Assembly: GCA_020052325.1 (NCBI GenBank)
Contig: JAGVPF010000071.1
Coordinates: forward strand, 1 to 6,750
DNA: 6,750 nucleotides
DNA from: an archaeon
GTDB lineage: Archaea > Micrarchaeota > Micrarchaeia > Anstonellales > Bilamarchaeaceae
Direction: 5' to 3'
Shown: piece after piece, positions 1 through 5,423 of the stretch
How positions within the stretch are numbered: the stretch's first letter is position 1
How the letters are laid out: every line of letters begins with the position of its first letter
Made by a program: the position numbers and the translations under genes
The notes under the pieces: generated by a model
Database searches by the model: none
What the model was told of the DNA's origin: nothing
What the model saw: only the letters and a program-made list of their open reading frames with translations

Positions 1-2
1 AA

Positions 3-368
3 ATCGTGGACCTCCGGAAGACCGGGTTCGAGGAAGCCTACGAGATGAAGAAGGCCGCGGAGATAACGCTGAAGCCGGGCGAATTATGCCTCGGCAAGAC
101 GCTTGAGAGGCTTACCCTCCCGAAAGATATCATGGGAAAGCTCGAGGGCAGGAGCAGGTACGCGAGGATGGGCGTGATAATCCATCTGACAAGCGCGCTC
201 GTCCAGCCCGGAAGCGACAACCGCCAGGTGCTCGAGATAGTCAACCTCGCCCCGTTCCCAATCAGGCTCCATGCGGGCATGCGGGTGTCCCAGGTTGTTT
301 TCGAGATGCTCAAATCCGAGACAGGAAAGCCGTATGCCAAATTCGGCGACATCGCGAGGCGGCAGTAG
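3..368 (+). CDS. dcd: dCTP deaminase / dUTPase-fold protein, C-terminal part (5' end outside window)
   Basis: Recognised as the C-terminal two thirds of a dCTP deaminase, which converts dCTP to dUTP (in some archaea on to dUMP) for dTTP synthesis in the cytosol. Numbering from the GTG at 6, the sequence shows LEGRSRYARMG (46-56), matching the family's GRSS-x-ARLG segment with its active-site Ser (S50) and Arg (R54). The segment QVLEIVN (74-80) carries the expected catalytic Glu (E77), and HAGMRVSQVVFE is the usual final strand region. The reading frame is open to the window edge; family members are about 160-200 residues, so some 50-70 residues are probably missing and the GTG at 6 is unlikely to be the start. 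The loop before the catalytic Glu reads PGSDNRQ and lacks the second glycine of the common PG-x-x-G form. A dUTPase of the same fold cannot be fully excluded. Confidence 0.85.
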   Translation: MVDLRKTGFEEAYEMKKAAEITLKPGELCLGKTLERLTLPKDIMGKLEGRSRYARMGVIIHLTSALVQPGSDNRQVLEIVNLAPFPIRLHAGMRVSQVVFEMLKSETGKPYAKFGDIARRQ

Positions 369-373
369 GGTGG
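369..373 (+). promoter_or_regulatory. Ribosome binding site GGTGG that decides the start of the sequon-rich gene
   Basis: GGTGG directly follows the dcd stop codon and matches the GGTG core complementary to archaeal 16S rRNA. It lies 4 nt from the in-frame CTG at 378 but 19 nt from the GTG at 393, so it favours the CTG. Confidence 0.45.
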
Positions 374-377
374 AATC

Positions 378-1007
378 CTGAAATTCGACATCGTGTCGGT
401 CGCGAGCGTCACAGCCCTTATCGTGCTCATACTGCTAGGCGCGGCCATGTTCAAATCCATGTTCGAAAACCCGAAGGTCGTGTTCCTCGAAGCCCCACTC
501 CAGAAGAACAAGGAATTCCAGCTCCAGCCCGGCGAGGTATACAGGTACTCGTACCTGATGAACAAGACCTCGATAAACATGACGTTCTACGTACTTGAGG
601 GGACCGGCTGCACGAGGATACGGGTCATGGAGAGCAGGAACAACTCCGAGGTCTGCCTGGACAGGTGGGGCATGGACGCAAGCGGCTCGAACGTGACATC
701 CGACAACCAGTACATGATTCTCTTCAAGCCGTGGATGCTCGCGCTCCGGGAGGGCTGGACATGGAACAATTCGATGTACATCTCATACGGGGGTGCGGGC
801 GAGCACATCACGGACAACTATTACCGCATCGTGCGCATGGAGAACTACAGCGGCCGCGAGAGCTACATCGTGGAGATAAAGTCCGAAAGCGGCGCTACCG
901 AGTATGAATGGATTGACGCCGAGAAAAGGGTCCTGCTGAGGGTAATCGGGGAAGGCTACGAAGTCGTGCTCGCAGGCAACCAGACGGGATACGGATTAGG
1001 CGGATGA
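378..1007 (+). CDS. Membrane-anchored extracytoplasmic protein rich in N-glycosylation sequons
   Basis: No family recognised. The N-terminus is a single hydrophobic segment (residues 4-20 from the GTG at 393: ASVTALIVLILLGAAMF) followed by a polar, mainly beta-like domain of about 180 residues, which suggests an N-in, C-out anchor or an uncleaved signal. Seven of 13 asparagines are in N-X-S/T sequons (N57, N62, N83, N100, N125, N151, N196), and C73 and C88 could form a disulfide, so the domain probably lies outside the cell. The start is uncertain. GTG at 393 has no ribosome binding site close by, while GGTGG at 369-373 sits 4 nt before an in-frame CTG at 378, which would give the N-terminus (M)KFDIVSVAS, a typical positively charged lead-in. 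I use 378; the conservative start is 393. The gene follows dcd by 9 nt in the same frame, so cotranscription is likely. Confidence 0.7.
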   Translation: MKFDIVSVASVTALIVLILLGAAMFKSMFENPKVVFLEAPLQKNKEFQLQPGEVYRYSYLMNKTSINMTFYVLEGTGCTRIRVMESRNNSEVCLDRWGMDASGSNVTSDNQYMILFKPWMLALREGWTWNNSMYISYGGAGEHITDNYYRIVRMENYSGRESYIVEIKSESGATEYEWIDAEKRVLLRVIGEGYEVVLAGNQTGYGLGG

Positions 1008-1018
1008 TGCTGGCCGAT

Positions 1019-1198
1019 TTAGCCTGCGCCGCTGTGCACGACGGACAGCGGGATTATGCCCTTCTCAAGTTCGGCTTCGGCTATCTGGATGAAGGACATC
1101 TTCGAGTTTTCGGCCTTTATGAGCGGCGGGGCCCCCATTGAAAGCTGGAGGGCGCGCGCTCCGATAAGCCTTGCGATTTCGTATTTAGTGAGTTCCAT
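1019..1198 (-). CDS. rpoK: DNA-directed RNA polymerase subunit K (RpoK/Rpb6-like)
   Basis: A 59-residue protein that is a close match to archaeal RpoK, the omega/Rpb6 homologue that holds the largest polymerase subunit and helps assembly. From ATG at 1198 it reads MELTKYEIARLIGARALQLS, then MGAPPLI and, near the end, AEAELEKGIIPLSV. These are the family hallmarks (LT-x-[FY]E-x-AR-[IL]IGARALQ, MGAP, E-x-[EK]KG-x-[IL]P). Length is normal for archaeal RpoK (about 55-65). In-frame TTG 1210, GTG 1207 and ATG 1201 lie upstream, but GGTG at 1205-1208 is 6 nt from the ATG at 1198, the best spacing. It follows the HEAT/OB gene on the same strand and converges with the sequon-rich gene, with 11 nt between stop codons. 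Confidence 0.93.
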   Translation of the reverse strand: MELTKYEIARLIGARALQLSMGAPPLIKAENSKMSFIQIAEAELEKGIIPLSVVHSGAG

Positions 1199-1232
1199 CA
1201 TTAGCACCAAGAATTTGAGGAAGTAATAAGGC

Positions 1233-2456
1233 TCACAAAACGATATAAACGTTCCCTTTCTTGCCCAGGGTGAGCCCGGTCTCCCCAGAGAACTCGAAAG
1301 TCTTTGCCAGGCCGCCTACGACCTTGATGCGCATGCCGGGCTGGAGGAGGGCGCCGCGGTTGTCGAAGAGGTATATGATGCCCTCGTTGCCGGTCTCGTC
1401 GTTGACGAGGATGCGGGTGGCCGTCGCCTTCACCTTCTTGGTCTTCTGGTATTCCATGTTCTCGACGGTCTTGGTGGTCAGCAGCTCGGTATTGATGTTG
1501 CGCATGCCGTCCTTGATCTTGGTGATGTTGGTGACGTTCATCTCCTTGAAGCGTTTCTTGGCCATGCGGAAGGCCAGGCCGATTTCGCGCCGGGCGTCCT
1601 CTATCATGCGGTTCATTTCCTGCTTCATGACGTCCTCGTCGCCTTCCGAGAGCATCATCGTCTCGTATGCCTTCTTGAAGAACGTGTCGGGAAGGTGCTC
1701 GATTTCCTCGTGCTCCTTGATTTCCTCGATTTCCTGCACTTCCAGCGATGCCGCCTGGGAAGACAGCTTGTCCGGAGGTTCCACGCTCCTGCCGACTTCC
1801 TCGAGCTCATTCTCGAGGCCAGGCACCATGGATGTTGCGGGTGTCCCGGTTGCGGGCTGCTGGGACTGCGGATGCGGCTGTGCGGCCGGATGCGCATCTT
1901 TTGGCGGCTCGGCCACAGGCACGAAAGGAAGGTTGGGCCCGTCTCCGATGCGGTCAAGGTCGGACATGACTTCTAAATAGTTGGTAAGGAACTCCTGCAT
2001 GACTTTCCGGCCGCTCTCCTCATATTTCTTGGTCTTGCTGCCGTGCTGCTGGTGCGCCTTAAGGTAGATTTTCTCTATGGTCGGCATCATCTTGGACTTT
2101 GCGATGTCGGCCTTCTCCTTTCCGAGGCGCTTCTCGAATATCTGCGTTATCGGGCGGAGCATCTTCTCCTTGGCGTCCGCCGGGGCTTCCTCGGGCTCAT
2201 TGTCCTTCTTGTCGTGCGTTGAGAAGATGGTGGCGAATGACATGAGGTCGGGTTCGGTCTGCTTCTTCTTGTCCAGGTAAAGCTGCGCCGTTTCGCGGAC
2301 CGAGGCATCCTTGTCGAAACTGAGCTCCACAAGCGCGAAGACCGCGGCTGGGTCGTTCACTTCGCTGAGCGATTTCGCAGCCTGCTTGCGCACTTCCGGA
2401 CGCTCGTCGAACGTGAGGGAGACTAGCTTGTTTATATTAGCGGTTATCGAGTCCAT
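1233..2456 (-). CDS. HEAT-repeat / OB-fold protein, predicted nucleic-acid binding
   Basis: A 407-residue soluble protein with an unusual domain order. Residues about 6-64 look like one or two HEAT repeats (alpha-alpha units with RPEVRKQAAKSLSEVND and DASVRETAQLYLDKK). Residues 95-170 are basic and helical; 175-235 form a Pro/Gln/Ala linker; 238-255 are acidic (EVQEIEEIKEHEEIEHL); 258-325 are helical. Residues about 340-407 look like an OB fold of the RPA type: KVKATATRILVNDETGNEG, then IIYLFDN, a GMRIKVVGG turn and a final LTLGKKGNVYIVL strand. The DETG turn and the closing strands are typical of archaeal RPA-like OB domains, hence the single-stranded DNA or RNA binding guess. No catalytic motif is seen. 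It lies just upstream of rpoK on the same strand. ATG 2456 is the first in-frame start after a TATA element. Confidence 0.8.
   Translation of the reverse strand: MDSITANINKLVSLTFDERPEVRKQAAKSLSEVNDPAAVFALVELSFDKDASVRETAQLYLDKKKQTEPDLMSFATIFSTHDKKDNEPEEAPADAKEKMLRPITQIFEKRLGKEKADIAKSKMMPTIEKIYLKAHQQHGSKTKKYEESGRKVMQEFLTNYLEVMSDLDRIGDGPNLPFVPVAEPPKDAHPAAQPHPQSQQPATGTPATSMVPGLENELEEVGRSVEPPDKLSSQAASLEVQEIEEIKEHEEIEHLPDTFFKKAYETMMLSEGDEDVMKQEMNRMIEDARREIGLAFRMAKKRFKEMNVTNITKIKDGMRNINTELLTTKTVENMEYQKTKKVKATATRILVNDETGNEGIIYLFDNRGALLQPGMRIKVVGGLAKTFEFSGETGLTLGKKGNVYIVL
1242..1250 (-). promoter_or_regulatory. Possible rpoK promoter (TATA element inside the end of the upstream gene)
   Basis: On the minus strand GTTTATATC lies within the last codons of the HEAT/OB gene. 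Its centre is about 48 bp from the rpoK ATG at 1198, predicting transcription from about 1221 and a leader of some 22 nt that contains the GGTG site. It also encodes the residues VYI of the upstream protein, so the match could be chance. Confidence 0.35.
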
Positions 2457-2487
2457 GCCAATCCGTCTCCCCCTATTCCTGCCAACC

Positions 2488-2496
2488 TATTTAATG
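2488..2496 (-). promoter_or_regulatory. TATA element for the HEAT/OB gene
   Basis: On the minus strand CATTAAATA is centred about 36 bp upstream of the ATG at 2456, predicting a transcript with a leader of about 10 nt. The same transcript could carry rpoK. Confidence 0.5.
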
Positions 2497-2502
2497 ATTT
2501 TC

Positions 2503-2528
2503 CCGCCCGTCGGTGAGCAGACGGGCGG
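2503..2528 (-). terminator. GC-rich stem-loop after the aminotransferase gene
   Basis: A perfect 9-bp inverted repeat, CCGCCCGTC (2503-2511) and GACGGGCGG (2520-2528), with an 8-nt loop. It starts 6 nt after the aminotransferase stop codon and ends just before the TATA element of the next gene. No T run follows on the minus strand, so it is a candidate transcript-end or stabilising hairpin rather than a proven terminator. Confidence 0.45.
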
Positions 2529-2534
2529 CTCCGG

Positions 2535-3605
2535 TCATTTCACAATCTTCGAAATCGCATCCAGGCACGCATCCAGGTCCTTCATTTCGAAATTGCCCAT
2601 GTGCGCGATGCGGAGGCCCGTGTCCTTGTACTTGCCCCTTGCGCCGACGATTTTGAAGCCGAACTCGCTTCCCAGGCGCGACTTGATGCTTTTCGCCTGC
2701 CCGGCATCCTTGCACACGAAACCCGTGACCGTCATCGATTCGAATCCCTTTTCGGCGGTCATCTGGAAGCCCATGCCCTCCAGGCGCTTCCGCACATGCG
2801 CGGATGCCTCGTGGTGGCGCTTCACGGCGCCGGGAAGCCCGCCTTTCTGGTCAAGGACGTCGAAGGCCTTCTGCAGCGCCCAAAAAAGCGTGATTGCCGG
2901 CGTGTTCGGGGTCTGCTGGTCCTGCTCGTACCGCTTCTTGTGGCGCCTCAAATCGCAGTAATAGCTCGGGATGTCCGTGCGTTTTGCGTATCTCTCGGCC
3001 GCTTCCTTGCCAAGGCCGATAAGCGCCATTCCCGGAGGGGCGGCGATGCCTTTCTGGCTTCCTGTGACAAATGCGTCCACATGGTATGACTGCATGTTGA
3101 ATTCGGTGCCGGGCCAGGCCGAGATGCCGTCTATTATCGTCAGCATCCCCTTGGATTTCGCGTATTTGCATATCTCCTTGATGTCGTTCCTGACTCCCAT
3201 GCTCGTCTCGTTGTAAACCATCGCGAGCACCTTTGCCCCGCTCGCATCGATGTGCGGCTTCGCCCGCTCGAGGTTCCAGCCCTTCCCGTCTTCAAGGCGC
3301 TGGACAATCGCATTCGCATAGACCTTCACGGTCGTCGCCTGGTGGTCGCCGAACTCCCCATTCGGCAGGCACAGCACCCTGTCCTCCTTCCCGCAGAGGT
3401 TCAATATGAGCGTCTCGAGCCCGAGGGCGCCGGAGCCCGTGATGACATATGCCTCCTCTGCGCCGAAATAGGCTTTCATGCGGGTGACGAGGTCGCCGTA
3501 GAGCTTCGTGAAATCCCCGCTCCGGTGCGTAATCATCTCCTTGCACTGCGCTTCCGAAATTTCCTTTAAAACAGGCACCGGACCTGGAGCTAAGAGGACA
3601 CCCAT
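2535..3605 (-). CDS. Class V aminotransferase, alanine/serine-glyoxylate (or pyruvate) type
   Basis: A 356-residue cytosolic PLP enzyme of the serine-pyruvate / alanine-glyoxylate aminotransferase group. From ATG 3605: LAPGPVPV (5-12), THRSGDF (26-32), GSGALGLET (57-65) at the cofactor phosphate site, NGEFGDH (82-88), YNETSMGV (131-138), IIDGISA with the Asp that contacts the PLP ring nitrogen (D159), and FVTGSQKGIAAPPG with the Schiff-base lysine K185. Near the end QTPNTPAI and GLRIAHMGNF supply the substrate-carboxylate Arg. Length is normal for the group. The frame stays open to 3668, but GGTG at 3612-3615 is 6 nt from the ATG at 3605, and that start gives the expected family N-terminus. 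Exact amino donor and keto acceptor cannot be read from sequence; serine, alanine or phosphoserine are options. Confidence 0.9.
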   Translation of the reverse strand: MGVLLAPGPVPVLKEISEAQCKEMITHRSGDFTKLYGDLVTRMKAYFGAEEAYVITGSGALGLETLILNLCGKEDRVLCLPNGEFGDHQATTVKVYANAIVQRLEDGKGWNLERAKPHIDASGAKVLAMVYNETSMGVRNDIKEICKYAKSKGMLTIIDGISAWPGTEFNMQSYHVDAFVTGSQKGIAAPPGMALIGLGKEAAERYAKRTDIPSYYCDLRRHKKRYEQDQQTPNTPAITLFWALQKAFDVLDQKGGLPGAVKRHHEASAHVRKRLEGMGFQMTAEKGFESMTVTGFVCKDAGQAKSIKSRLGSEFGFKIVGARGKYKDTGLRIAHMGNFEMKDLDACLDAISKIVK

Positions 3606-3650
3606 AACACTCACCAATAGCTTTTTCCCTGATGCATTAACACAGATAGA

Positions 3651-3658
3651 AAAATAAA
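3651..3658 (-). promoter_or_regulatory. TATA element for the aminotransferase gene
   Basis: On the minus strand TTTATTTT lies just after the regulator gene stop at 3662, centred about 49 bp from the ATG at 3605. This predicts transcription from about 3629 and a 24-nt leader containing GGTG. The gene may thus be transcribed apart from the regulator. Confidence 0.5.
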
Positions 3659-3661
3659 TGC

Positions 3662-4027
3662 TTACCATTCCCGGACCTGCGCTGCCACCTTGAGGCAGAA
3701 CATCCTGCTTTTTTCGAGTATCGCGCGCTTGAGCGCCTTCTTGTCCCTCGCCATATAGAGGTATTCGTACCCGCCGCCGGCCCGGTTGCGCTGGCTGCGC
3801 TCGGCGATGCCCTTCCCCACGAGCTTCTGGAGCGTCCGCTGGACAACGGAGCGGTCGCGCCGCGTTTTTGCGGCGATGTCAGATACGGGAACCCAGTCCC
3901 CCGCATGCAATATCCGCAGCAGGACGGCCACTTCGCGCCTTGAGAGCCCGAACGAGCAGCTAAGCAAATCCTCGACCGAAAGGCCGGTGCACGTCATATC
4001 AATTCCCATAAAAAACCATCTGTGCAT
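3662..4027 (-). CDS. Winged-helix transcriptional regulator, archaeal MarR/TrmB-like
   Basis: A 121-residue DNA-binding protein. Residues 24-45 (CSFGLSRREVAVLLRILHAG) form the lead helix typical of archaeal MarR/TrmB-like regulators. Residues 46-74 hold the helix-turn-helix (WVPVSDIAAKT, then recognition helix DRSVVQRTLQKLVGKGI), and 75-93 the beta wing (AERSQRN, GGGYEYLYMA). A basic C-terminal helix (95-120) may dimerise. Cysteines at 13, 24 and 111 could sense thiols, but no CxxC is present. ATG 4027 has AGGA 4 nt upstream; internal ATGs at 4009 and 3997 are alternatives. It is divergent from the glutaredoxin gene, and the promoter region between them carries a palindrome, the usual arrangement for a local and perhaps autoregulating factor. 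The ligand or signal is unknown. Confidence 0.82.
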   Translation of the reverse strand: MHRWFFMGIDMTCTGLSVEDLLSCSFGLSRREVAVLLRILHAGDWVPVSDIAAKTRRDRSVVQRTLQKLVGKGIAERSQRNRAGGGYEYLYMARDKKALKRAILEKSRMFCLKVAAQVREW

Positions 4028-4058
4028 TTTTTCCTGAGAATCACATTACTCGGCACGG

Positions 4059-4067
4059 TATAAAAAA
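4059..4067. promoter_or_regulatory. TATA region shared by the divergent regulator and glutaredoxin genes
   Basis: The plus strand reads TATAAAAAA and the minus strand TTTTTTATA. On the minus strand it is preceded by a BRE-like CAAACG and predicts transcription near 4038, 11 nt before the regulator ATG. On the plus strand it predicts transcription near 4089, about 12 nt before the glutaredoxin ATG. No other TATA element is visible between the genes. Confidence 0.5.
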
Positions 4068-4071
4068 CGTT

Positions 4072-4090
4072 TGTGCAAAGTATTTGCACA
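4072..4090. promoter_or_regulatory. Candidate operator, perfect palindrome TGTGCAAA-gta-TTTGCACA
   Basis: Two perfect 8-bp half-sites flank a 3-nt spacer. The site starts 5 bp after the TATA region, covers the predicted glutaredoxin transcription start and ends right before its GGTGA ribosome site. A repressor bound here would block polymerase on the glutaredoxin promoter. For the regulator gene the site lies upstream of TATA. A partial half-site, TGTGCA, recurs at 4021-4026 across the regulator start codon. Confidence 0.65.
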
Positions 4091-4100
4091 GGTGAATGAA

Positions 4101-4472
4101 ATGGTTTCTGATGACACGGAGCTCGAAACAATAAGGAAGAAGAAATTCGAGGGCATGAAGGATGCCGGGCTAAAAAAGGAGCCGGAAGTGCTGGTGTACT
4201 CGAGCCCGGACTGCCCGTATTGCACGCTGGCAAAGGAATATCTTGCCAAAAAGGGCGTGAAATTCACGGAGTACGACGTCTCCAAGGACAAGGAAAAGGC
4301 GAAGGAGATGGCCATGAAGAGCCAGCAGACCGCCATACCGGTCCTCCAGATAAACGGCAGGATAATAGTCGGATTCGACAGGCAGCTGATTGACGACTCG
4401 CTCAAGAAGGCCCCGCCCCCGAAAAGGGACGAGCTGCTGGGGAACCTGTTCTTCGACCCGTTCAGCATCTAG
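4101..4472 (+). CDS. Glutaredoxin-family thiol-disulfide oxidoreductase (CPYC)
   Basis: A 123-residue protein with a thioredoxin fold of the glutaredoxin/NrdH kind, expected to reduce disulfides in the cytosol. The active site C38-P-Y-C41 follows the first strand (EVLVYSSPD). Then come KFTEYDVSKD (54-63), TAIPVLQING with the cis-proline P80, and IIVGFDRQLIDDSL (88-101), the usual Gxx turn and final helix. Residues 1-25 form a charged helical extension (DDTELETIRKKKFEGMKDAG) absent from minimal glutaredoxins and reminiscent of other small archaeal proteins. A Pro-rich tail (105-123) follows the fold. ATG 4101 has GGTGA (4091-4095) 5 nt upstream; a TTG at 4071 in frame would place the operator palindrome inside the gene and is less likely. 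The reductant (thioredoxin reductase-like, or glutathione-free system) is unknown. Confidence 0.9.
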   Translation: MVSDDTELETIRKKKFEGMKDAGLKKEPEVLVYSSPDCPYCTLAKEYLAKKGVKFTEYDVSKDKEKAKEMAMKSQQTAIPVLQINGRIIVGFDRQLIDDSLKKAPPPKRDELLGNLFFDPFSI

Positions 4473-4490
4473 GTTGGATTGAACAGATGG

Positions 4491-5288
4491 TCAATAGATG
4501 ACTATCACGGGCTCGTAATACTTTCTTACGTTGCCGCCGTAGACGCGGCTTGTGAGCATGCGGGCGAGTTCGGTGGAAGCCTCCTCGCGCGAGCGGTGCA
4601 GCCATCCGAGCTTCATGTTAAGCCGGATTATGCGCCCGGGTATCTTGTGCCTCGTGGATTTGGGGGGAAACGGCGTGTGGGACTGGGCGGCCTTCACTAT
4701 TTCCTCCTTCGTGTAGGCCCTGCGGTAGAGGACGGACTTGCCCATTGAATGCGCCTTCGCGATTTCCTCGTCCGGGATGTAGTCCACCGCGCCTTTTTCG
4801 AGCAATGAGAAGACGTAGTTCTGCTCCTCGACCATCTCCATGAGTTTATAGTTCCCGGGGTTGACTAGGTGGCATTCGTTGTTCTTTCCCATGAGCATGA
4901 ACGGTGCTTTCAGGTTGTCCACCGCGGCTTTCCCCGCCTCACAATCGACCTTCTCGTGCTTGAGGGAGTCTAAGTGGAATATCTCGTCCGCGTTGAATGA
5001 GACTGTCGGATACCATGTGCCGACGCCGATTTCATCGCTTGAATAGTCGAGGGCCTGCACGGTCGCGTGGGGGCATTCGATGATTTCGAGGATTTTGAGG
5101 CGGTGGTTTCCGTCCAGCACCACGCCGGTTTTCCGGTCTATAATCAGCGGGTCCACGAGATGGCCGATGTTCAGCATTGCTTCTTTCAGCCTCTTGAGGT
5201 TGTGGGATATCACCTGCTCGTGGGAAAGAAGATTCTTGACTTCCCAGACCTCGAGGTTCTTTAGCATTTCCTCTGCCAGTTCGGACAT
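4491..5288 (-). CDS. SerK-like free serine kinase / ParB-Srx-fold protein
   Basis: A 265-residue protein resembling the archaeal SerK family, ParB/sulfiredoxin-fold enzymes that phosphorylate free L-serine with ADP to O-phosphoserine. Visible family marks: LLSHEQV (20-26), where E24 aligns with the catalytic Glu; VDPLIIDRKTGVVLDGNHR (45-63), whose DGNHR corresponds to the nucleotide-binding DG-x-HR motif; TWYPTV (91-96); and near the end FPPKSTRHKIPGRIIRLNM (207-225), the conserved PPK[ST]TRH block. The last 40 residues extend past this block. O-phosphoserine would serve cysteine or tRNA-dependent cysteine synthesis. The position is convergent with the glutaredoxin gene, 18 nt apart. ATG 5288 is about 25 bp from TATA, so the mRNA is probably leaderless. 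A ParB-like DNA-binding role is less likely given the C-terminal block. Confidence 0.8.
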   Translation of the reverse strand: MSELAEEMLKNLEVWEVKNLLSHEQVISHNLKRLKEAMLNIGHLVDPLIIDRKTGVVLDGNHRLKILEIIECPHATVQALDYSSDEIGVGTWYPTVSFNADEIFHLDSLKHEKVDCEAGKAAVDNLKAPFMLMGKNNECHLVNPGNYKLMEMVEEQNYVFSLLEKGAVDYIPDEEIAKAHSMGKSVLYRRAYTKEEIVKAAQSHTPFPPKSTRHKIPGRIIRLNMKLGWLHRSREEASTELARMLTSRVYGGNVRKYYEPVIVIY

Positions 5289-5309
5289 AAATCCACTGTG
5301 GGCACATAT

Positions 5310-5317
5310 GTTTAAAA
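5310..5317 (-). promoter_or_regulatory. TATA element of the SerK-like gene (leaderless transcript)
   Basis: On the minus strand TTTTAAAC is centred 25-26 bp from the ATG at 5288, which puts the predicted transcription start on or next to the start codon. No ribosome binding site is needed or clearly seen. Confidence 0.6.
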
Positions 5318-5390
5318 GCTATCGGAAGAGCGAACGGCGGATGACGAATTGCCATCCGTTTTCTGGAGAAGTTTTTACCACTAAAATACA

Positions 5391-5400
5391 TTTTTAAATA
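5391..5400 (+). promoter_or_regulatory. TATA element of the unknown 207-residue gene (leaderless transcript)
   Basis: TTTTTAAATA is centred 28 bp before the ATG at 5424, so transcription should start at or within a few bases of that codon. This supports 5424 over the in-frame TTG at 5415. Confidence 0.6.
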
Positions 5401-5423
5401 CAATTAACCAAGTATTGATATGT

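Noticed and set aside
38..580. Minus-strand reading frame of 180 codons over dcd and the sequon-rich gene
   Set aside because: Antisense to a recognised dCTP deaminase; the translation has no family features.
1261..1980. Long plus-strand reading frame (239 codons) opposite the HEAT/OB gene
   Set aside because: Ser/Met/Arg-rich translation without a fold-like pattern, and it lies antisense to a gene with clear domains; GC-rich codon use opens such shadow frames.
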